NCBI GenBank assembly: GCA_020860025.1
Contig: JAJBVC010000077.1
Location: 1 to 12,625, forward strand
DNA from: Clostridiales bacterium
Lineage (GTDB): Bacteria > Bacillota > Clostridia > Oscillospirales > Acutalibacteraceae
Direction: 5' to 3'
DNA length: 12,625 bases
Shown here: in pieces, positions 6,286-12,625 of the stretch
Layout: every line of letters starts with the position of its first letter
Numbering within the stretch: position 1 is the stretch's first letter
Translations under genes and position numbers: made by a program
The notes under the pieces: model-generated
What the model was told of the DNA's origin: nothing
What the model saw: the letters and a program-made list of their open reading frames with translations, nothing else
Database searches by the model: none

Positions 6286-8628
6286 ATGCTACGACTTGAA
6301 AGTAATGTATTACAGCGTGAATTTGTAGTTTATGAGGGAATTTTGCACGCTTCGCAAATCAGAAACGTTCAATCCAAAATGGATTTTATTCCCGACGGAA
6401 ACAGCGTAGAATTTCTTTTTCACTTTACAGACGGCTCTGAATTTTCATCAAAGGGTCTTAATGTTGCAAGTGAAAATCACGAAAACGGCAAGCTGTCGTT
6501 CACATTTGAAGAGAATGACGGAATTACTGTTACACTGTCGTTTTGGGCAGGCGATGACGGCAACACGCTTAAAAAGCAGATTTCTTTTACACAGTCAAAC
6601 GACAAAATTGTTGATTACGTAATGCTTGAAAATATCGGAATAATAAATTCAAAAACGCATTTTTCCGTTCCCGACGATATTGAGGGTACCGAATTAAGCG
6701 GTTTTCACTCCTCTCTCGGTCAGCCGTTTTATATTGACAGTCTGTTTTTCGGATGCGAATTCCCTGCGACTTATAACAATATAGTTTACGGCGTTGGGCA
6801 GATAAAATATTTTCTCGGCAAAAATATTCAAGGTGAATTTAAATGCCCAATCACCGTTGTCGGCGGTGCGAAAAGCAATCTTATGACGGATGTTCAAAAA
6901 GCGTTTTTTGATTATATTGACACTATTTCGGTTAAATGCGACTGCCGTATTCAGTATAACAGCTGGTACGACCATATGATGAATATTGACGCAGACAATA
7001 TTGAAAAATCATTTTTTGAAATTGAAAAAAATCTTTCGTCAAACGGTGTTCCTCCCATTGACGCTTACGTTATTGACGACGGCTGGAACGATTACAAAAA
7101 TTCATTTTGGAGCTTTAACAAAAAATTTCCAAACGCTTTGTATGATTCAACCGAAATTGCAAGAAAGCTCGGTTCGTCGTTCGGTCTGTGGTTAGGCCCG
7201 AGGGGCGGTTATATTCACAATGAAAAATTTGCAAAGCGTATTGAAAAAGCAGGCAAAGGTTCTTTTAACGCTCAATCAAGAGATATTTGCGTTGCCGACA
7301 GAACTTATCAGGAAAATGTTAAAAATTTCATTTTAAAAACGACTAAGGAATTTAATATCGGCTACTGGAAGCTTGACGGCTTTTGCCTTGCACCCTGCAC
7401 CAATCCGAAGCATAATCACATAGTCGGCGGCGAAAATGATATGTACTTCATTACCGAAATGTGGGAGGGCTGGATTGAAATATTCAAATCCGTGCGTGAG
7501 CTGAGAAGCAAAGCGGGAAAAGAGCTTTGGATAAATATGACGTGCTACGTCAACCCGTCGCCTTGGTGGCTGCAATATGTAAACAGCATTTGGCTTCAAA
7601 ACAGCAGCGACATCGGCTTTGCCGAAAATTATGAAAATCAGTCGCAGCTTGATAAAGAAATAACATATCGTGACAGCAGATACTATGATTTACTTTGCAG
7701 TCGTGCAGTTCAGATACCGCTTAAAAATCTTTATAATCACGAGCCTATATACGGCACTTACGCAAAGGTAAAATATACAGACGAGGAATTTGAAAAATAT
7801 CTTTATTTTAATGCCTGCCGTGGTCAGGCGTTCAATGAAATGCACATAAGCTATTCTATGATGAACAAGAGCAAATGGCGTGCGCTTTCAACTGTAATTC
7901 AGTGGCAGAAAAGTAATTTTGACATTCTCAAAAATGCAACTTTTCTCGGCGGAAAGCCTGACGAAAACAACATTTACGGCTATTTCAGCTGGAACGACGA
8001 CGGCGACGGTATAATTGCACTTCGTAATCCGACTGATGAAAAGACGTCGCTTACTCTGACACTTAACAAGCTTATGGGCTGCCCCGAAAGTTTAAAAGAC
8101 GTGAACAGATATAACGTATATAACGAGGGCGCAAACGAAAATTTTGACAGCTATTCCTATGGTGATAAAATCGACCTTACTTTGAAGCCTTTTGAAATTA
8201 AGGTGCTTCAGTTTGGCAAAAAAGACCGCCGTTACGATTATATTACAGGCTCGACGGAATTTACGATTTCATTTGACTACCAAGGTGAAGAAAATATTTT
8301 GATTGCTCAAAACGACGATATTAAGATTGCCGTAGAAAAAGGCTGTATCAATGTAAGGTGCGGCAGATGCCATTTGCGTTCGCAAAGCCTTATCAGTTCA
8401 AATAATCACAAAATAACCGTTGTTCGGGAAAAGAACAGAATGCTTAAAATATATATTGACAAGCACCTTGACGCATCAGGCTACGACAGCCGTGCAAAAG
8501 CGCAAATCAATACTGAAATCGAGAGCAATGCCCAAAACTTTTCAGTTCAAAACAAAGCTACTCCTTATGACGAAATTATAACGTTAAAGGAAATTTTCTC
8601 GAATGTCGGCAAAAAAAGGAAACGCTAA
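6286..8628 (+). CDS. GH36-like alpha-glycosidase (alpha-galactosidase family) with C-terminal LamG-like jelly-roll domain
   Basis: A 780-residue protein without a signal peptide or membrane helix, so probably cytoplasmic. An N-terminal beta-rich region (about 1-215) precedes a (beta/alpha)8 catalytic domain (about 220-545) and a small beta domain (about 560-645). Motifs in order are DAYVIDDGW (259-267), whose Asp pair would hold the sugar hydroxyls in GH27/GH36 enzymes; WKLDGF (361-366), where D364 is the likely nucleophile; and WLQNSSDIGF (436-445), where D442 is the likely acid/base. Residues about 655-780 resemble a LamG/concanavalin-like jelly roll, and the chain ends in a basic KKRKR. 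The ribosome site is AGGAG, seven bases before the ATG. It divides from the iol operon and precedes a sugar symporter gene two genes on, which suggests an imported alpha-galactoside, perhaps a galactosyl-cyclitol. The clan is likely; the substrate is not determined, and alpha-N-acetylgalactosaminidase activity is an alternative. Confidence 0.75.
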   Translation: MLRLESNVLQREFVVYEGILHASQIRNVQSKMDFIPDGNSVEFLFHFTDGSEFSSKGLNVASENHENGKLSFTFEENDGITVTLSFWAGDDGNTLKKQISFTQSNDKIVDYVMLENIGIINSKTHFSVPDDIEGTELSGFHSSLGQPFYIDSLFFGCEFPATYNNIVYGVGQIKYFLGKNIQGEFKCPITVVGGAKSNLMTDVQKAFFDYIDTISVKCDCRIQYNSWYDHMMNIDADNIEKSFFEIEKNLSSNGVPPIDAYVIDDGWNDYKNSFWSFNKKFPNALYDSTEIARKLGSSFGLWLGPRGGYIHNEKFAKRIEKAGKGSFNAQSRDICVADRTYQENVKNFILKTTKEFNIGYWKLDGFCLAPCTNPKHNHIVGGENDMYFITEMWEGWIEIFKSVRELRSKAGKELWINMTCYVNPSPWWLQYVNSIWLQNSSDIGFAENYENQSQLDKEITYRDSRYYDLLCSRAVQIPLKNLYNHEPIYGTYAKVKYTDEEFEKYLYFNACRGQAFNEMHISYSMMNKSKWRALSTVIQWQKSNFDILKNATFLGGKPDENNIYGYFSWNDDGDGIIALRNPTDEKTSLTLTLNKLMGCPESLKDVNRYNVYNEGANENFDSYSYGDKIDLTLKPFEIKVLQFGKKDRRYDYITGSTEFTISFDYQGEENILIAQNDDIKIAVEKGCINVRCGRCHLRSQSLISSNNHKITVVREKNRMLKIYIDKHLDASGYDSRAKAQINTEIESNAQNFSVQNKATPYDEIITLKEIFSNVGKKRKR

Positions 8629-8693
8629 AACGCTCCTTTAATATATAACAATTCAACGTGCAATAAGTGCAATATTAAGAAAGAAGAATCAAT

Positions 8694-9545
8694 ATGATTT
8701 GCAAAAAATGTGGCTGCGACGCTTTAATCAAAGACGGCGACTGGTACAAATGCCCCAACTGCGGAGCCGAAATGTTCGACACAGAAGTTACTGTAAACAA
8801 CATTAAAAGTCCGACAAAGGCGGTTGAAGAAATTGACGGCGACCTGCCAAATCGAAAAAGCGACAGCTTTACTCCCGACAGTAAAGAAACTGTTTCCGAA
8901 AATCAAAACGCCGACACTTTAGACGTTTCAACAGAAAACGATGACGAAGTTTCAAAAAAGAAAAAAGGCAGAAAGAATAAAAAGAACAAAAAAGAAAATG
9001 AGATAAAAGAGCCTAAAAGCAAGCTTCGTGACGCTGTTGACTTTTGTATTCCTATCGTAATTGCTGTTATTGTTGCAATTCTCCTTAAAACATTTGTGTT
9101 TGCAAACGCAGTTGTACCGACAGGTTCAATGCTAAATACTATTCAGCTTAACGACAGAATTATTGCAAGCAGGCTTGCATACATCAATGACGACCCTGAG
9201 CGCTATGATGTTATTATCTTCAAATATCCCGATGATGAGGAGCAGTGCTTTGTAAAGAGAGTTATAGGACTGCCGGGTGAAACAGTCGAAATTGTAAGCG
9301 GTGTTGTTTACGTTACAAAAACAGACGGTACCACTATTCAGCTTGACGACAGTTTTGTAACAAACTGTGAGCCTTACGGCGATTTTGGCCCGTATGAAGT
9401 TCCCGAGGACTGCTACTTTGTACTTGGCGATAACCGTAATGACAGCTGGGATTCAAGATATTGGACAAATACATACGTTGAAAAAGATAAAATTCTCGGC
9501 AAGGTGTTGTTCAGATATTACCCGTCAATCACCAAAATTGAATAA
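8694..9545 (+). CDS. lepB: Signal peptidase I with N-terminal zinc ribbon
   Basis: A type I signal peptidase that cuts signal peptides from exported proteins outside the cytoplasmic membrane. The catalytic part begins after one transmembrane helix at about 117-137. The nucleophile is S145 in PTGSM (142-146) and the general base K188 in CFVKRVIGLPGE (185-196); GDNRNDSWDSRYW (245-257) is the conserved last box. Before the helix lies a cytoplasmic extension of about 110 residues that ordinary signal peptidases lack. It has a zinc ribbon (C3, C6, C20, C23), an acidic/polar linker at about 40-85, and a lysine-rich stretch at about 88-109 next to the membrane. The start ATG at 8694 has a purine-rich AAGAAAGAAG upstream. 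It sits between sugar genes without an obvious link to them and lies 65 bases after the glycosidase. Confidence 0.92.
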   Translation: MICKKCGCDALIKDGDWYKCPNCGAEMFDTEVTVNNIKSPTKAVEEIDGDLPNRKSDSFTPDSKETVSENQNADTLDVSTENDDEVSKKKKGRKNKKNKKENEIKEPKSKLRDAVDFCIPIVIAVIVAILLKTFVFANAVVPTGSMLNTIQLNDRIIASRLAYINDDPERYDVIIFKYPDDEEQCFVKRVIGLPGETVEIVSGVVYVTKTDGTTIQLDDSFVTNCEPYGDFGPYEVPEDCYFVLGDNRNDSWDSRYWTNTYVEKDKILGKVLFRYYPSITKIE

Positions 9546-9586
9546 TAAACCGACTGATTACTACAGCAAATCAGAAAGGGAAATAT

Positions 9587-11062
9587 ATGACAAAAGACAA
9601 CTATGTTCCCACTAAAGAGTGGATGGCATATTGCGTAGGAGCTTTGGGACAAGGCATGGTCTATGCAATTATGAGCTCCTACATATCCGATTTTTATTTA
9701 AACGTATTAAAGGTTACACCTGTATTCGTTTTGCTTCTTATGCTTCTTGCAAGAGTTTGGGACGCAATCAACGACCCTATTATGGGGTACATTATGGATC
9801 GTGCCAATCCAAAAAAAGGCAAGATGAGACCCTACCTTTTGTACACTCCAATCCCTGTAGCGATTTTAACAATGCTTTTGTTTTATGCGCCGAATTTAAG
9901 CGATACGAACAAAATGATTTATGCTGCCGTAACGTATGTACTTTGGGGAATGATTTACACAGCGTCCGACGTGCCGTTTTGGAGTTTGCCTAATGCTCTT
10001 ACACCTAATGCAGATGAACGAGGCTCTATTATTTCAAAGGCTCGCACGGCAAACAGCGTAGGCTCAGCTATACCTATGGCAATATTTATGATTCTTGGTT
10101 TTATTCTTCCTAAAATGAATCTGTCGGGAACAGAGCTGGAACAGACAAAATATACAATAATGGCGCTTGTAAGCTCAATTATAGGCAACTTACTTTTTAT
10201 TCGTGTTTATTTCAAAACAAAAGAACGTGTAATCATTCCGAATCCGCCTAAAAAAGATAAAAACACTCCGTCTGCGCTTAAGCTTATTCTAACCTGCAAA
10301 CCGCTTATGATTACTGCCGCAATGGGCGTGCTTTCAGCGGCGAGATATATGTACCAGGCTGGTGCCGTTCACGTTGCGAGATATTCATTTTATATCGGCA
10401 AGGATTTAACAGGACTTTCAGCAGCCGAAATTGAAAGCGCACTTCAGTCGAATATTTCAACTGTATCAACAGTATTTTCTGTTGCGTCGGCAGTCGGAAT
10501 GATGGGTACAATGCTTGCAGTAACACCGCTGATTAAAAAATTCAGCTACAAGCAAATTATAATAGTAACATCGCTTATCGGCTCTGCCGCAAGCCTTGCA
10601 ATGTGGTTTATCGGATATGAGCATTTTTGGGCGTGCGTTCCGTGCCTGATTTTATCAACAATCCCCTGCGGCGCAATTAACGTCTGCGCATCTGCAATGA
10701 TTTGCGACTGCCTTGACTATATGGAATGGAAAACAGGCACACGTCTTACCGGTATGGGCTCGGCAATTCAAAGCTTTGTTAATAAATTCGGCAATGCTAT
10801 AAGCACGTCATTTATCATTCTGATGTATATTATTGTTGATTTGGATGTATCGTCCTTCAGCGCAAATGTTACAGCCAATCCGCTTGAAATGAGCGACAGC
10901 GTAAGAACAGGTATGTTCAGCGTCGTATCACTTATACCGGCTATTTCACTGCTGATTTGCACAATTCCGATGTTTTTCTACAACATCACGGGCGAATTTA
11001 AAGAAAAGATGGAAAAAGAACTTGCTGTTCAGCGTGCCGAAAAAGGCATAAGCGTTGACTAA
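9587..11062 (+). CDS. GPH-family sugar:cation symporter (MelB-like MFS transporter)
   Basis: A 491-residue membrane protein with about twelve helices, of the glycoside-pentoside-hexuronide:cation symporter family. The best signature is ARVWDAINDPIMGYIMD (55-71), followed by a basic loop (NPKKGKMRP, 74-82); it corresponds closely to the MelB segment in which two Asp residues bind the coupling cation, here D59 and D63. Transport of a glycoside with Na+ or H+ is expected. The ribosome site is AAGGG, six bases before the ATG. It lies 41 bases after the signal peptidase and 12 bases before the alpha/beta hydrolase. The nearby GH36-like glycosidase makes an alpha-galactoside or related sugar the most reasonable substrate; this is inference. 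Confidence 0.9.
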   Translation: MTKDNYVPTKEWMAYCVGALGQGMVYAIMSSYISDFYLNVLKVTPVFVLLLMLLARVWDAINDPIMGYIMDRANPKKGKMRPYLLYTPIPVAILTMLLFYAPNLSDTNKMIYAAVTYVLWGMIYTASDVPFWSLPNALTPNADERGSIISKARTANSVGSAIPMAIFMILGFILPKMNLSGTELEQTKYTIMALVSSIIGNLLFIRVYFKTKERVIIPNPPKKDKNTPSALKLILTCKPLMITAAMGVLSAARYMYQAGAVHVARYSFYIGKDLTGLSAAEIESALQSNISTVSTVFSVASAVGMMGTMLAVTPLIKKFSYKQIIIVTSLIGSAASLAMWFIGYEHFWACVPCLILSTIPCGAINVCASAMICDCLDYMEWKTGTRLTGMGSAIQSFVNKFGNAISTSFIILMYIIVDLDVSSFSANVTANPLEMSDSVRTGMFSVVSLIPAISLLICTIPMFFYNITGEFKEKMEKELAVQRAEKGISVD

Positions 11063-11074
11063 TAGAGGAAAAAT

Positions 11075-12055
11075 ATGAAAAGAAAAACGATACTTACGCT
11101 CGGTGCCGCAACATTAGGTGCGGCAGGACTTACAGCCGAGCTTGCAATTCACGGCTATCTTGAGGTTATGGCAAAACCGCTTAAAGTCCGCTCCGTTTTC
11201 GGCTACATAGCAGACAGGCTTGCTGATGATAATTCAGAATTTTTATCGTTCAATACCGAGAAACACAAGTGGATTGACGTTCAGGACACTCAAACTGTAT
11301 CAATAAATTCCGACAGAGGAGACGTTCTCAAGGGCTATCTGACAAAGCCGAAAGAAAAGAGCGATACGTTTGTATTTTTTGCTCACGGCTACCATACAGA
11401 CCACGGTGGCGACCCTGCAAATTTTCAACAGTTTTATTTGGAAGAAATGGGATATAATTTTTTCTGCGTTGACCATGTTGCCAGCGGAGAAAGCGGCGGT
11501 AACTGGGTCGGCTTTGATTATTACGAAAGCGCCGATTGTCTTAAATGGATTGACTATTTGGTTTCGCAGTTTGGCAGTGATATAAAAATAATACTTCACG
11601 GTGTATCAATGGGCGGTGCGACCGTCTGCAAAATGGCTGACTGCGTACCAAAACAGGTTAAACTGATAATCGCCGACTGCCCCTACACGTCAGCTTTTGA
11701 GGAATTTGACTGGGTTGTTAAAAGTGCCGGAATAAAAAAGACAAACGGACTTTTAAAGCTATTTAACGGAATAAATAAACAGCTTGCCGGATATGATTTA
11801 AAGGATACGGATGTTCGCTCGGCTGTAATCGGTGCAAAGGTACCGATGCTTTTCGTTCACGGAACGGAAGATGATTTTGTTCCTACAAGAATGGGAAAAG
11901 AGCTTTTTGAGCTTTGCACAAGCGAAAAGGAATTGCTGCTCGTAGACGGCGCAAAGCACGCAGAAAGTATAATGACAGACGAAACGTCTTATCATAAAAA
12001 AATACGTGAATTTACAGGCAAATATTTAGGAGGAAACAATAATGCCGTTCATTGA
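11075..12055 (+). CDS. Alpha/beta hydrolase with N-terminal membrane anchor
   Basis: A 326-residue serine hydrolase of the alpha/beta fold. The N-terminus (MKRK followed by about 22 small hydrophobic residues) is a signal anchor or uncleaved signal peptide, so the enzyme probably faces outwards while held in the membrane. HGYH (104-107) supplies the oxyanion hole, GVSMGG (176-181) is the nucleophile elbow with S178, D266 or D267 (HGTEDD) is the acid, and H295 (GAKHAES) completes the triad. Relatives are loosely annotated as esterases or peptidases, so the substrate is unknown. The ribosome site AGAGG lies between the symporter stop and this ATG, a gap of only 12 bases. The last 14 bases overlap the MIF-like gene, so the three genes form a tight operon. 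Confidence 0.9.
   Translation: MKRKTILTLGAATLGAAGLTAELAIHGYLEVMAKPLKVRSVFGYIADRLADDNSEFLSFNTEKHKWIDVQDTQTVSINSDRGDVLKGYLTKPKEKSDTFVFFAHGYHTDHGGDPANFQQFYLEEMGYNFFCVDHVASGESGGNWVGFDYYESADCLKWIDYLVSQFGSDIKIILHGVSMGGATVCKMADCVPKQVKLIIADCPYTSAFEEFDWVVKSAGIKKTNGLLKLFNGINKQLAGYDLKDTDVRSAVIGAKVPMLFVHGTEDDFVPTRMGKELFELCTSEKELLLVDGAKHAESIMTDETSYHKKIREFTGKYLGGNNNAVH
12028..12033 (+). promoter_or_regulatory. Ribosome binding site of the MIF-like gene inside the hydrolase gene
   Basis: A perfect AGGAGG lies eight bases before ATG 12042, within the 3' end of the alpha/beta hydrolase coding sequence. It fixes the MIF start and indicates strong, probably coupled translation. Confidence 0.8.
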
Positions 12056-12380
12056 ATTAAAAACAAACCAAAAAATTACAACCGATAAAAGCGTTATCAA
12101 AAGCGAACTCGGTAATGCAATTACAGCCATTCCGGGAAAAAGCGAAGGCTTCCTTATGGTTGAAATAAGCGATAGTCTTGCTATGTGGTTTAAAGGCAGT
12201 GACGAACCGTGCGCAATGTTTGAGGTGTCAATTTTCGGCACAGCAAGCGACAGCGCTTATGACGATTTGACAAAAAGACTTTGCTTTATAGCCGAAAAAT
12301 ATTTGAATGTACCGCCTAACAGAACGTATGTAAAATATACTGAAATTGAGCATTGGGGATATAATAATTTTAATTTTTAA
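12042..12380 (+). CDS. MIF-like tautomerase (phenylpyruvate tautomerase family)
   Basis: A 112-residue homologue of macrophage migration inhibitory factor, a trimeric cytokine-like tautomerase. It starts MPFIELKT, so removal of Met exposes the catalytic Pro. K33 matches the active-site Lys of animal MIF, GSDEPCAMF (52-60) matches GSSEPCALC of human MIF, and the C-terminal part (PPNRTYVKY at 91-99, then WGYNNFNF) aligns with PDRVYINY and GWNNSTF. The second Cys of the human CALC redox motif is Phe here, so only the tautomerase site looks intact. There is no signal peptide. The gene overlaps the alpha/beta hydrolase by 14 bases and has its own AGGAGG. The reaction expected is keto-enol tautomerisation; the natural substrate is unknown. 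The family assignment is strong. Confidence 0.92.
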   Translation: MPFIELKTNQKITTDKSVIKSELGNAITAIPGKSEGFLMVEISDSLAMWFKGSDEPCAMFEVSIFGTASDSAYDDLTKRLCFIAEKYLNVPPNRTYVKYTEIEHWGYNNFNF

Positions 12381-12421
12381 TATGCTAAAATTATTATTGT
12401 ATTCTTTTTCTCGGTAACAGC

Positions 12422-12444
12422 AAGCAGTAAGCTTTGGACTGCTT
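12422..12444 (+). terminator. Hairpin downstream of the MIF-like gene
   Basis: AAGCAGT (12422-12428) pairs with ACTGCTT (12438-12444) around a 9-base loop, followed by the interrupted T-rich run TATCTTTATT. It is a plausible weak first terminator for the plus-strand operon, backed up by the stronger one at 12505-12525. Confidence 0.4.
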
Positions 12445-12466
12445 TATCTTTATTGACAGACTGAAA
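12439..12466 (+). repeat. Short dispersed repeat, copy 2
   Basis: CTGCTTTATC, six extra bases, then GACAGACTGAAA. It matches the two blocks at 1909-1930 in order and strand. The first block overlaps the right arm of the hairpin at 12422-12444. Confidence 0.5.
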
Positions 12467-12504
12467 CAGGTTCTAATCCCACTTTATATTATATAACAAA
12501 AAGA

Positions 12505-12530
12505 CCGACATCATATTGATGTCGGCTTTT
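12505..12530. terminator. Bidirectional intrinsic terminator
   Basis: CCGACATCA (12505-12513) pairs with TGATGTCGG (12517-12525) around a 3-base loop. On the plus strand CTTTTGTTT follows; on the minus strand TCTTTTTGTT follows. It can end both the MIF operon and the tRNA-Ser transcript, whose 3' end is four bases beyond. Confidence 0.85.
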
Positions 12531-12533
12531 GTT

Positions 12534-12622
12534 TGGCGCAGAGGGTGGGATTCGAACCCACGCGCCCTTTCGGACAAACGGTTTTCAAGACCGCCTCGTT
12601 ATGACCACTTCGATACCTCTCC
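12534..12622 (-). tRNA. tRNA-Ser (anticodon UGA)
   Basis: A complete 89-base class II tRNA including an encoded CCA (complement of 12534-12536). The anticodon stem-loop has the loop CTTGAAA with anticodon TGA at 12587-12585, reading UCA serine codons. The variable arm (GTCC, GAAA loop, GGGC) is long as expected for serine, and the T-arm GTGGG-TTCGAAT-CCCAC is perfect. Discriminator is G. The acceptor stem GGAGAGG / CCTCTGC has six pairs and a G2-G71 mismatch, where the usual clostridial sequence would have C71. The 5' promoter lies beyond the window. Confidence 0.93.
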
Positions 12623-12625
12623 ACT

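Noticed and set aside
8615..8639. AAAGGA...TCCTTT inverted repeat at the glycosidase stop as a terminator
   Set aside because: The stem is only six mostly A-T pairs, overlaps the coding end and has no T-run, so it is too weak to call.
8662..8680. Near-tandem GTGCAATAA / GTGCAATAT upstream of the signal peptidase gene
   Set aside because: Two nine-base copies are too little to support a regulatory call and may be chance in AT-rich sequence.
1..12625. CRISPR arrays, insertion sequences or prophage genes
   Set aside because: No regularly spaced direct repeats, transposase, integrase or phage structural genes were seen on either strand.

Overview
The window reads as chromosomal DNA of a low-to-moderate GC Bacillota (class Clostridia, probably a gut Ruminococcaceae/Oscillospiraceae-type organism). 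This rests on AT-rich codon use, strong AGGAGG-type ribosome sites, a TIGR03905-type TSCPD protein, a GPH-family sugar symporter and a typical clostridial tRNA-Ser. The taxonomy is inference; no marker gene is present.

Layout. (1) 1-1589: the tail of a membrane-protein reading frame, then a plus-strand pair: a single-chain MNT nucleotidyltransferase fused to a HEPN (HI0074-family) domain, followed within a few bases by a six-helix voltage-gated K+ channel. (2) 1590-1982: a 393-bp convergent intergenic stretch holding a ~346-bp non-coding element. It is bounded by near-identical 34-bp inverted repeats and contains two further strong hairpins. (3) 1983-5783: a minus-strand myo-inositol catabolic operon transcribed iolG-iolD-iolE, covering inositol 2-dehydrogenase, trihydroxycyclohexanedione hydrolase and inosose dehydratase. 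(4) 5784-6012: a divergent promoter region with recognisable sigma-A promoters on both strands and a dyad at the predicted iolG transcription start. (5) 6013-12380: a plus-strand series of TSCPD protein, GH36-like intracellular alpha-glycosidase with a C-terminal jelly-roll domain, zinc-ribbon signal peptidase I, GPH sugar:cation symporter, membrane-anchored alpha/beta hydrolase, and a close homologue of macrophage migration inhibitory factor (MIF). (6) 12381-12625: a terminator region and a minus-strand tRNA-Ser(UGA).

How the genes may work together. The symporter, the cytoplasmic alpha-galactosidase-like enzyme and the divergent inositol genes would together suit import and cleavage of a galactosyl-cyclitol or similar alpha-glycoside, with the cyclitol passing to IolG/IolE/IolD. 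This is inference from gene order, since substrate specificity cannot be read from the sequence. iolB, iolC, iolJ and iolA are not in the window.

The points most worth a second look are: the in-frame MNT-HEPN fusion that keeps what looks like the old HEPN ribosome site and start codon; its tight linkage to a K+ channel; the inverted-repeat element in which each convergent gene is followed by the same hairpin in sense orientation; the zinc-ribbon signal peptidase; the bacterial MIF; and a G2-G71 mismatch in the tRNA-Ser acceptor stem.
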